Source of the DNA: a bacterium
GTDB lineage: Bacteria; Zixibacteria; MSB-5A5; GN15; FEB-12
Length of the DNA: 64,000 nt
Direction: 5' to 3'
Assembly: GCA_016708025.1 (NCBI GenBank)
Contig: JADJGQ010000004.1
Span: 248,001 to 312,000 of the forward strand
Of the stretch, positions 35,172-45,700 are shown one piece after another (the stretch's first letter is position 1; each line of letters starts with the position of its first letter). Made by a program: the position numbers and the translations under genes. Under the pieces are notes generated by a model. The model worked only from the letters and a program-made list of their open reading frames with translations. It was not told the origin of the DNA and made no database searches.

Positions 35172-35930
35172 ATGCTCACACTCTGCCTATTCCTTGTCGG
35201 TGCAATCGCCGTGAGTTGGTCGCTATTTTACATGACCGGACACCTTCCTCTATTGTCAAAGCGAAAGCAGTTCCCCGATTGGATTCAACGATTTGTACCA
35301 GACATTGATATGGTCGACACACTGACGATCGTCGGCGTTGTATTCGGTATTGCCGTACTCTTCAAAGTCGCACCTGACTTTGTCCGGATCGAGAAAGTAG
35401 AAGAAGTGCATTTGGACCGTTTCGAGGCGAAGCAGTGGTTGACTACCAAGCCGGGCTTCAGTGACAGCACGCTCACCCCTTTCTACGTTCGTGGTTTTAT
35501 TGTCAATGATGGAGACAAGATTGGTATGAGCTACGCCGTGGACTTTTCAGTGCCAAGAGTAGGGGTTCGTGGTGGGGTACTCAGACCCTATTCGGCGTTT
35601 GTTACGGCAAGCAACAAGTCGCTCTTTCCTCAGCTTTCGTCACTGGACTGGTATCATGCCCATCCGATGGATGGGGTAAACATAGATTATGATGACTCAT
35701 GTCCTCGAGTTGAGCTTCCGCCGATTATTCCGCAGGGCCAAATTGGTATCGCCCTCGGCCTGGCGAAGCAGAGCTCGCATCCGTGGTGCACAGATCGAAT
35801 CATCAAGTCATTAGCGAAACCCCTTACCATCCGCCTCCTGAAGTTTCGAAGGGGAGCGTCCTCATACGAAATTGTTGATAGTATGCAGGTAATGATTGAT
35901 ACGATTAAGTATCATGACGCGACGTTGTGA
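35172..35930 (+). CDS. Hypothetical membrane-anchored protein
   Basis: 252 residues. Two N-terminal hydrophobic helices (about 3-22 and 48-68) are separated by a short basic/aromatic loop; residues about 80-252 form a soluble, probably beta-rich domain (for example F-Y-V-R-G-F-I-V-N-D-G-D and Q-G-Q-I-G-I-A-L-G-L). No motif or family recognised. It lies inside the region flanked by the tRNA scar, next to a remnant of a conjugation ATPase, so it may be element cargo. Confidence 0.55.
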   Translation: MLTLCLFLVGAIAVSWSLFYMTGHLPLLSKRKQFPDWIQRFVPDIDMVDTLTIVGVVFGIAVLFKVAPDFVRIEKVEEVHLDRFEAKQWLTTKPGFSDSTLTPFYVRGFIVNDGDKIGMSYAVDFSVPRVGVRGGVLRPYSAFVTASNKSLFPQLSSLDWYHAHPMDGVNIDYDDSCPRVELPPIIPQGQIGIALGLAKQSSHPWCTDRIIKSLAKPLTIRLLKFRRGASSYEIVDSMQVMIDTIKYHDATL

Positions 35931-35995
35931 CTTCGGTAGGCTTGTTATCCTTTGAAAGACGTTTGTGTCCGCCACATTTACGATTCCACAGTTCG

Positions 35996-36469
35996 CTATT
36001 GACGGTGCATCCAGCTCTGCACCTTTGTTTCAACACTCTGTCTCGGTTGACAGTAACGTTGTCGCGTTCGTGCGATGATATATTCTCTGTTTGACACGTG
36101 CATGCACTTAAGCGCGGGGAGTGTCTCGGCGCTGAACGGGTCGGAGGTTGATCCGTTTACGGAGATTTTCATGTAGGTGTTGTATTTGGGGAGACCGAGC
36201 AAATCGTTCGAGTTGAATACCGGGTAAAATTCTCTTGCCAGCATTTCCGCATCCTCGGAACCGCAAGTGAACGCGATGAGCGTTCCAACGTTTCCGAGTA
36301 TCGCAGAAGCGAGTTGCGACGGCAACTGAGCGATGAATTGATTGGCCATCCCTGCGATGTTCAATCGGAACTTCCCGGCTTCGGACAGAATAGTGGGGAA
36401 GTCCTCGATTATGATCGTCTGCAAATGATCCATGTAGAAGTCGAAACCTCTGGGTTTAAGTTCTTCCAT
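35996..36469 (-). pseudogene. C-terminal fragment of a TraD/TraG- or HerA-like conjugation-type ATPase
   Basis: 157 codons resembling only the end of VirD4/TraG/HerA-type DNA-transfer ATPases: T-I-L-S-E-A-G-K-F-R-L-N-I, the sensor stretch A-N-Q-F-I-A-Q-L-P, G-N-V-G-T-L-I-A-F, and D-P-F-S-A-E-T-L-P. The Walker B-like D-E-F-Q of intact family members reads D-H-L-Q here, and the whole Walker A half is absent upstream. It is therefore probably a decayed remnant of an integrated element, consistent with the tRNA scar 1.5 kb away. A ribosome-like site precedes the ATG, so a short protein could still be made. Confidence 0.6.
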
Positions 36470-37218
36470 CTTTGCCCTTCAAAGCGCAGCAAGATGTGAC
36501 TGCATTGCCGTGACTGAACCCAGATATTTTGGTGTGTAATCCCATATTCCGTCTTTCGAGAATTTCATCAGTAGAATTCCAATAGTATCCAAGAGCTAAG
36601 GCAGGTCGAACTTCCGTTTGGTCTGACCGATGATCTTTCCTATTGCCGGACAGGGCGGAAACTGCCCGGCCAAGCAGGGAGAAATGTCTTGACAGTCTGT
36701 GGGAAGATTCAGTGTCTTGGAAGTGCTGCGCAATCGTCTCCATACACGGACACGCGTTTGTGTCTTGATCTGCGCGCCGGTGCCTTGCTCTCGCAATGTA
36801 CTTAACCACACTCAAGTCGGCTTGCTCACTGCAAATGCAAATTGAATCAGCGCACTTTCTAGCAACAGACGGTTTGAATGCCAATTTCAAGCCCTCACTC
36901 CTATACTCTGGACTCAATTACAATCAGTAGGAAAAGTACGCCAATTCGCCTGCAGTCCTGCTCCACATAGTGATTTAGATCCTTTACGGACAACTATGTT
37001 GCTGTCGATATATTATAGTTGTGTTGGGGTCATGTTAAGTACTCGAGATTGATTAATCTCTCGTGCCGAAAATATCACTTGACCGCGGTGCGCTTACAAT
37101 CGATATTGTTGTCGATTATCTTAGTTCCGTGCTTCCCCGGCTTACAATCACTTGAACGGTTGAGTACTGCGGGGTCGGAGGGACTGCCTTTTCAAGCATG
37201 TATTGGGAGGTTGGGTTT
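36470..37218. other. 749-bp gene-poor stretch
   Basis: Several short frames are open but none has protein-like composition or a fitting ribosome site. It contains one perfect 8-bp inverted repeat ACAACTAT/ATAGTTGT (36990-36997 with 37015-37022) around an AT-rich centre, which may be an operator or promoter site for the SBBP-repeat gene that follows. Confidence 0.35.
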
Positions 37219-39633
37219 GTGCTTGTCGACGCGATCTTTCGTCGAATCATTGGCAGTGTAATAGTGTTGCTCGGTGTTACCGTGCTTACGGCTGGTTTAT
37301 CGACTACTGTGAGGTCGACTGAGCCGTCAGTATCGGTGTCCTCAATTTCACCTACCTGTTTTATCCAAAATTGCGGCCAATGGCCGGATTCGATTCTCTT
37401 CCAAACCAAAGTCAACGGTGCAGTCGTCTGGTTTGGTCGATATAGGCTCTACTATCAACTGTTCAATCGCAATGAGGCAAAGGCAGATTCCGCCGATCAG
37501 TTCTTAACTCGACTTGTGTATGAAGAGCTTGTAGGTGCCAATCGGAATGCAGAAGTGGTTGGCGAGAATGAATCAAATTACTATTGCAATTACTTCCTGG
37601 GCAATGATTCTACCAAATGGACAACCGATGTCCCGACTTTTTCGTCTATCAGATACTATGATATCTATCCCGGTATCGACCTCCGGTACTACTACCGAAA
37701 TGGGCATTTGGAGTACGATTTTCTGCTGTCGCCGAATGCCGACCCTCTGGCGATTCAGATAAAGTATCAGGGAATTGATTCTCTCATTACCGGCGCCGAC
37801 GGCGAATTGATAGTAGCGACTGACTGGGGGAAGATCATACAGCAGCCACCTTTCGTCTATGAAGCGTCGTCCGGCCAACTCGTAGGGTGTGAATATCGAA
37901 TTGAAGGCAATTCTTTGGGATTCGCCGTTCAGCTAAGACTTGATGAACTGGCGATCGTGATAGATCCTGTCTTGCTTTTTTCCAGTTATCTTGGTGGCTC
38001 CGAAAACGATCAAGCCTATGATGTGGAAGTGGATGGACGCGGAAATGTGTATGTGGCAGGGCAAACCATGTCCAGTGATTTTCCGAACGTGGGATTTCCT
38101 ATCACGATTGTGAATTGGGACATGTTCATTACCAAACTCGAACCGCGAGGTCGGGATTTCATTTATTCTACATTCATCGGTGGTCAATACGACGAACATG
38201 CTTCGTCCATTAAGGTTCATACAAAAGGCGACTTGCTCGTCGGTGGGCAGACAAGTTCTTATGACATTCCTCTCTATAGGCCGGTTCAGACATCGCGAGA
38301 TGGTCCTACCGAAGGTATATTACTTCGCATAAACGATCGAGGTAACTTGATTCGGTTCTGCACCTACTTTGGTGGATCAGTTACCGACACTATTGCCGAC
38401 GTGGGATTCGACAGTGTGGGTAACGCCTATTTCTGCGGACATACCTGTTCTCCCGATCTGCCTTTGAAGAACGCATTCCACGATTTTACCGGACTTGAAT
38501 GTGCATCTTTTTTGGTGAAAATGCCGCCATTCGGTGACTCTCTGATTTCCTGTACTTATGTAGGTTCGAGTGCGTATCGTCTGAGAATGGCTGTGGACAA
38601 AATTGGCCAGGTGCATCTGGCAAGTATGATTTGGGAGCAATACTATCCGATGTATCGGCCTTTTCAAGTGAGACATAATGTATCCGGCTCCGCTGACGGT
38701 GCGGTTACCAAGTTTGCCCCAGACCTAAAGAACTTGGTATTTAGTACTGTGCTAGCCGGTTCCTATGGAGGATACTTCAACGGAATCGCATTCGACCAAG
38801 AGGGTCGCGTCTATGCTGCTGGAGGTACATCCTCGAATGATTACCCAGTTATCAACAGGCTCAAGAATATGTCCGGGAATTATGAGGGCGTGATCAGTAT
38901 TCTCGATTCAAGCGGTCAGCATCTGTTGTTCAGCACTTTCTGGGGTGCAGGGCCATGGGCCGGGCTTGACGAAATCAGAGACGTGGCTGTGGATTCTCAA
39001 GGATACATTTATGCATTGGGCATAGTGAACGACTGGGACTTCCCTTTGAAGAACGCATTCGATTCGCAAACAAATCATGCGGCGGAGGTGACCATCACTA
39101 AAATTGCCCCTCTCGGTCAAGAGATTGTGTACAGCAGTTTTCTGGGCGGAGCGGGCAGCGACGGGGCGGTTTCCGTTGCAGTCGATGATGCTGGCAACGC
39201 ATACATAGCAGGTATTACTGGCTCGGGTGACTTTGCGATGGTGAATCCCCTCGACAGCACCATTGCAGGTGGGGATTGGCCCTCGGATGCCTTTATTGCC
39301 ATCGTGAGCGACGAATTGACTAATATTGACGATCCGATTCAGCCGACCCTTCCTAGTACCTTTGTGCTCCACCAGAACTACCCAAACCCGTTCAATGGTG
39401 AGACTGTTATCGAGTTTGATCTGCCACGAACAGCAGACATAGACTTATCAGTTTACAACGTGTTGGGGGAGAGGATATGTACGCTGGTGGACGGGACACG
39501 TAACGTCGGAACACATAGTATCCGTTGGGATGGCACAGACGATGCCGGACAGTCCGTTGCGTCTGGAGTGTATTTCTGCCATCTGTCAACGGAAATGGTC
39601 TCTTTTAGGAGAAAAATGGTACTTCTCAAATAA
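37219..39633 (+). CDS. SBBP beta-propeller secreted protein with sorting domain
   Basis: 804 residues from GTG 37219, supported by GGGAGG eight bases upstream; an ATG seven codons earlier has no ribosome site. A signal helix (I-G-S-V-I-V-L-L-G-V-T-V) comes first. Residues about 40-250 form an N-terminal beta domain (F-I-Q-N-C-G-Q-W-P and Y-P-G-I-D-L-R-Y-Y) that usually precedes SBBP repeats. Then come several SBBP beta-propeller blades (Y-L-G-G-S-E-N-D, D-G-R-G-N-V-Y-V-A-G-Q-T, D-D-A-G-N-A-Y-I-A-G-I-T). The C-terminus is the sorting domain N-Y-P-N-P-F-N-G-E-T ending R-R-K-M-V-L-L-K. Predicted surface or secreted protein; partner unknown. Confidence 0.8.
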   Translation: MLVDAIFRRIIGSVIVLLGVTVLTAGLSTTVRSTEPSVSVSSISPTCFIQNCGQWPDSILFQTKVNGAVVWFGRYRLYYQLFNRNEAKADSADQFLTRLVYEELVGANRNAEVVGENESNYYCNYFLGNDSTKWTTDVPTFSSIRYYDIYPGIDLRYYYRNGHLEYDFLLSPNADPLAIQIKYQGIDSLITGADGELIVATDWGKIIQQPPFVYEASSGQLVGCEYRIEGNSLGFAVQLRLDELAIVIDPVLLFSSYLGGSENDQAYDVEVDGRGNVYVAGQTMSSDFPNVGFPITIVNWDMFITKLEPRGRDFIYSTFIGGQYDEHASSIKVHTKGDLLVGGQTSSYDIPLYRPVQTSRDGPTEGILLRINDRGNLIRFCTYFGGSVTDTIADVGFDSVGNAYFCGHTCSPDLPLKNAFHDFTGLECASFLVKMPPFGDSLISCTYVGSSAYRLRMAVDKIGQVHLASMIWEQYYPMYRPFQVRHNVSGSADGAVTKFAPDLKNLVFSTVLAGSYGGYFNGIAFDQEGRVYAAGGTSSNDYPVINRLKNMSGNYEGVISILDSSGQHLLFSTFWGAGPWAGLDEIRDVAVDSQGYIYALGIVNDWDFPLKNAFDSQTNHAAEVTITKIAPLGQEIVYSSFLGGAGSDGAVSVAVDDAGNAYIAGITGSGDFAMVNPLDSTIAGGDWPSDAFIAIVSDELTNIDDPIQPTLPSTFVLHQNYPNPFNGETVIEFDLPRTADIDLSVYNVLGERICTLVDGTRNVGTHSIRWDGTDDAGQSVASGVYFCHLSTEMVSFRRKMVLLK

Positions 39634-39745
39634 CACAGAGCGAAATACAAGTAAAGCTTTGGCAGACTTGTCCAACATAGACGGGTTCTTTTTTTGCTGA
39701 ATTTGTGATTGACGAAAATTTCTGACACAAATAGCAGGGGTATGT

Positions 39746-42700
39746 ATGAAGTCGCAAGCGTCAACCTGGATATCGGTAGTGTTGCTGACGATTGGCTTGG
39801 CTATCGGTGCCTTCGGACAGGAAGTCAAGTATTCAATCGTCGGGACAGCGGCATCCATCAACTATGGAGCAACTTCGGCAAGTGAGTTTAAGTCAGTTTT
39901 TGACGCTGGTGCGGGAGCTACTCCGGCCGGCACGGTGGACAACTTTACCGGTCAACACAAGGAGTCATTTCCACTCTGCGCTCTTTCAGGAAGGGGAGGA
40001 ATCGGCATTTCGTTAGCGTTGGACTATGACGGGAATGTATCACGAATTGCGAAGGAAGAGAATCGTCTGGCACAGGCCTCTCCATTTGGCCTTGGCTTTT
40101 CGATGGGGATTCCTTCAATACTATCCGATCAAAGGGGAACGACGGACATCTCAGATGATTTCTATTTCCTTATTGAGAATAATAATAAGATACCTCTGAC
40201 GCCGCTTGATGATTCATCGTACATTCTACAAGATGCCAGACCTTGGGTCATCGTCAGACATCACGGCAATGTACATGGCATCACTCAGGTTATTGGCTGG
40301 ACGATAAAACTTCCGGATGCTTCGCTATTACGCTTCGGTGACTATACTACCGCAAGTTCTACCTGGAATGCGACAAGAAATATTCTCTTTTACGGGAACT
40401 ATGTCGGCACCGGGATCACTCCATCAGACGAACCTTATGCATTTCAGTGGGACCTCAAAACAGTTTCCGATGTGGAGAGCAAAAATGTACTGACATTTAG
40501 TTACCTTCAGGAGCGAGCTCACCTTCGAGTGAACAATAACGGTGTCTCCGACACTTCAATACATAGGTATACTCAGGCATCTTACGTTGAATACATTGGG
40601 GCCCCAGATGGCGCAGGATTGTTATTTCTCTATTCGTCCCCCAGGAGCGATGTTCAATCCTTTTACGGTTCCAATAACTACGAATTCTATCACAAGAAGC
40701 ATTTAGCAGAAATCCGCGTGTTGAGCGCTTCAGAAGTGGTTTCATCGCGTCTTAAATTCGATTTTGGGTATTTGAATCCGGAGCGCGGATCAGCCTTAAA
40801 GAAATTGCTTCTTACCGGCATAACACAGCAGTCTGGCGACGCCACACAGAATATGCCAGCAATCAGATTCGAGTATGTTACCGATTCAGCTTCTTCTGTC
40901 ATTGGCTCTATTCGTCGCATCTACTACCCGAGCGGTAGCTTCAAGAGCATCCACTATTCAGCACTGCACGAAAGTGAGAACTACAGTCAACTGGACATGC
41001 AAGTCGTAGATTCGGCACATTATGACTTTGGAACGCAGGGAGATCTCAGCAGCATTTTCGTGAGCGACAATCAGTTTCTGCAAAGAGATCTCTATGGTGC
41101 TCGCCCTGTACTTTATGGCCGCTGGGATGGTTACTGGCATATCGACTCGATGCCATGGTCTGTCAACATGTTACAGGGCTCCATACCGGCTGTTTCGCCG
41201 GACGGTTGGTTTGCGTTCTGCCCTGCGGACAGCAACAGGATAATCCTGAAGCGATGGATGGATGGCTACTGGCGAGATGAAACGGTGGTTGATACTATTT
41301 GGCCACGAGTAGACCGTGTAGGCACGACAAATGTTCCAGTCATTGTGCCAGGCAAGAATAGCTTTCTGTACCTGACGGGAAGTTGGGATGACCATTATAA
41401 CCACCGACATTTGCAGACGGCACATTACTTTAGATGGGATGGAAGAGTGTGGAAAAGGGTCTGGGTGGGGAGTGGGTATTTTATTCCAGAAGATGGGTAC
41501 GAATTTGACAGTGATCGATTTATCCTCAGAACGGAGTCTTTTTCTGACGTTTCATATGTCTTGGGCGGGTACAACTACTCTTTACAGCAGCTCGTGACCG
41601 ATACAGTGGACGTTGAGGATGGACCAATGGCATTCGATCCGGGGCCTACTCATGCTTCTGGTTCTTCTTACTTTGCATTTGGAAACGTCGATTCACTCTA
41701 CATTGCGGACTGGTCTGGCACCTCCTGGGCATTACAGACTTTGGCGCCATACCCTGATAGCACGACACTGCAAAATGTATCGGCCACTGCGAATGGAATA
41801 GCCTATTCATTTGTGGAAAGAGGGTTTGACTATCCTTTACATTACTATTCAGGATTCGCCTCTACTGACGGAACGACCTGGGTTATGAAGAGTCTTCCGG
41901 ACCAAGGGACAAGTGAAACGAAGCTGTTCTCCGGGAGTAACCACTACCTGTATCAGCAATTGTCTCCAGGTGGCGCCAAGATATTCGAGTGGCGCGACAC
42001 CGGTTGGGCGATTGACGATACAGTTCCTGTACTTCCGGATCATGCACGACCATTTGCAAATGGAGAAATGTACAGCATTGCCTATCCGCGTGAAGTGTAC
42101 TCTTCCAATTATGTCAAACGATATGCTGGCAATGGCGCATGGGACGACACATATTGGTTCAGCCAAGATGTGGCCGAAATTGGAGCCACTGATGATTATA
42201 TCGTGTATGCCCAAGATCCCGATATTTGGCTCCGAAGTTACAAATCTTACTACAAAGGCACCAGCGCCATAACTCGCAAGATAGACACGCTGCAGTTAAG
42301 TGGGAGTGTGTGTTATAGCACTCCGGCGCGACGCGCACAATTCTATTGCCTTCCAGACAATTTCTATAGAGAGATGCGATACATCAAAGATATTGATCCT
42401 GGTCTCGGCCAAACCTGCCAACCATGGAAAGATGTCTTCGCCCATAAACTGGTAGACACGCTGTTTAATGGCAAACCGGAGGCCATGGTAGTCAGTGAAG
42501 TAAGAAGCTACAGGTATATCGGGGACCCGAACCCGGTGAGGCAGCAGTACAACTATTATGCAGGACTCCTGGATGCCTCCGCTCGCAACATGAATTTTGG
42601 GAAAGTGCGAGTGACGCTGCCTTATGACGGCACCTATCCGGAAGCATACACCTATCACTATTATTACAACGATATTGATTCAGCGCGTTTTATTGATCCG

Positions 42701-45700
42701 GGAGTCTGGTCTAAAATTCCGCGCAACATGCTCAATCTGGCGGACGCCAGTCGATTCGGAGTTGACAACGGAGGGTACTCGCTGGACGGCGTAGAATACC
42801 TTAGCCATGCCTTTACAGTGGGTGACTCAGAAGCGAGGTGCCAGGATACCAGCATCTCATATTTCTCAGTGGTAAGACCTTTCGACACACTACCTGATGT
42901 AGAACGAATGGTGGTTGACTCGACTCATGCGATCCAGGATAGTCTACCTAGCGATATGCGGTTTCATTATGACTCATTCAGTGGCCAAATCACTGCGACC
43001 TGGAGGCGATATGTGCCAGCGGGAACTTGGCTGATCGATTCCATACAATACGGAATTCATGGCGGAGATTCCGCAGTTTTCAAGTCGGACAATGCGCTTT
43101 CGACGGTTATCAGCCGTAAATCATACTTGAGGGCCGTGGACAGCTCGTACACCTTACTCAATAGAGACAGTACGACGTGGTTGAAGAATGGTAGCTGGCG
43201 GCCAAACGAAAGCTTCGTTTGGCGAGATCCGAACACCGGTTCCGGGATTTCCACTGGCTCTTACCCGACTAGTGGAGCATTTGATGAGTATGGCAATGTT
43301 ATATGCCGAGTCAGTACTGACGGAACTTATGAGGCATCGAAATACGCGGCCAACGGGACATATGCAACGACGACAGTATTAAACGCTCGACCAGAAGAAT
43401 TCGTTGTACAGGACTTCGAACAGCCTTCTAACTGGGACAACTGGTCGATTGGTACTGGAGCGTACGCTTATTTCGTAGGCGACACCGTTGTTCACTCAGG
43501 CTACAAGGCTTTCAAAATACTGGACAACCCTTCCACAATTGAAAAGAATTGGGGACCATCCCGGATCATTTCGAGGGCCGATCTGACTGACAGCATGTAC
43601 TTTTTTTCAGGTTGGGCCAAGGCAAATCACGCTGTCTTGGTGTTCTGCTTTTGCATGGATGATGCTGGCCAGACCTGCTCCGGTGGCTATAAGTACCTTA
43701 CCTTCGACAGTGCCAAATTCGGTGGTGGTCAGTGGACAAGAATTGAAGGATTGTTTGACTTACATGATCAGATGGCGCCGGGGAGCACCTGCTTCACAAA
43801 GCTAAGATTCCAGGTCGTGCTTGCGGATGATGGTTCTGCTGTGACAGGAGACTATGCTGTCTTTGATGATCTTCGATTCCATCCGTACAGGGCGAGCGTG
43901 TCAACTAAGTGGATTGACTTGGACAGTGGCTTATGCATGGTAGCTGCCGGCTCAGACAATCTTCCTGCGACCACTAACCTTGACCGGTTTGGCAGAACGA
44001 AGGAGGCATTGGATGCTCGGGGAAAGAAGTTGTCTGCTTTTGAGTATAGCAACACGATCTGGCGTGATTCCATCGAGCTCAAGGTGGAGCAACACTATCC
44101 TGAGACTGGAAGAAAAGACACGACGATATTTATGGATAGCGCACAGACGATTGCATGGAGCGTTCACGCCGAAGAGGGTTACGCCGACAGACGGATTCAG
44201 GCAGCCTTACTGCATAACGGTACAGTGATACGTAACTTTACTTGTCTGACGGACTGCTATCAGAATGCCACAGGCACGTTAACTGTACTGCCGGGCGATG
44301 CGCTGAGAATCATTGTCGATGTGGAGTCAAATGGTAATATGCGGTCGCCAGACCCCGACTGGGATCTGGTCGTAGCACTCTCATATTTTCGACCGTACTA
44401 CGACCCTGATTCACCGGAATACGTGCGTACATATACCTTTGGCGAAAGTAAAGATACCTTGAGTAGTGTGTCTTTCTACGATCCGTGGGGAAGATTACTG
44501 CAGGCACGTGTTCGAGATTCGATTAATTCGCAGGAGCGTACAACAGTCTCCGGGATATCTACAGTAAATGCAAGAGGGCAGACGGTAAAATCGTTCAAAG
44601 CCTACCATGACCTTATTGCACCGAGTGCATTGGATGATTATTCGCCGTTCGAAGAGGCAGTCACTGAAGTGCGCCACTTCTACAGCGATACGGCAAATGA
44701 GGGACCCAATTGTGAAGGGTATCCATATGTCGAGTCAGCATACAGCAAGCGTACCAGGTCACGCGTCGACAGCTTAGGGAGAGCAGGTGCAACACTGCAG
44801 ATTGCATCGACTCGCCCAACAAAGATTCTATATGGTGTTGACGGTTCAACTGCCGACACTCTGCGTAGTTTCAGTCGCACAATTGATCCCGACAGCGTGG
44901 TATCTGAAGGGATTGCAGACCATTGGGGTCGCTACGAATTGAAACGCCAACGCTTTGAAGACTCGCTAGGCAATGAACAGTGGATATCTGTGTCCACAGA
45001 ACGAGATCTACCAACACGACTGTCAGTAACGAAGTTCAACACGGGGGCATCTATTGTCTCGCTGGATTCAAGTCACCAGAACGCTATTGGTCAGAATGAC
45101 TGGACCTGGAAGGTTGACTACGGCCAAATTCGTATGCTATACGACAGGTCGGGCAATCTGCGCTTCATGCAGAATGACAAGCGACTTGCCGAGCACAAAG
45201 CAGTCTATTTCAAGTACGATAAGTTGGGAAGAAAAGTGGAAGAGGGCTTGGTCTCGGACACCCTTTTCAGCCAGTCGAAAGCCGATGACCCAAATGCCCC
45301 AAGTAGTCAATCTACCGTTGCCTACCGGTGGTTCTACGATTACTACAAGCGGGGAACAGGCGCCGCAATAGTGGCCCCCGGCAGGCTGGTGAGGGTTGAG
45401 AGTGGTGATACTCTCTACTATCGCAACTACAGATTCTTCCCAAACGAGAACTACGATGAAGAAGTTGTAAAACTACCACAGGGTGCAGTTGGCAAGAAAA
45501 AGATCATCCGGCATTTCTACCATCCGGACGGAAATATCCGGAAGTTGGTGGTCTATACGGACTCTGCGTCTTCAACGTCGTGGAGAGCATTCAATTACAC
45601 CTATGATGCGCTGGGGAGACTTCAGTCCATTCGGAAGGCGTCGCTGCTTGACGGGTTGCCTAGTGAGGATACGCTCACCTATGTAACCTACAACTACAAC

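Noticed and set aside
36456..36917. 153-codon minus-strand frame upstream of the ATPase fragment
   Set aside because: Composition does not resemble the missing Walker A half of TraD/TraG proteins or any family.
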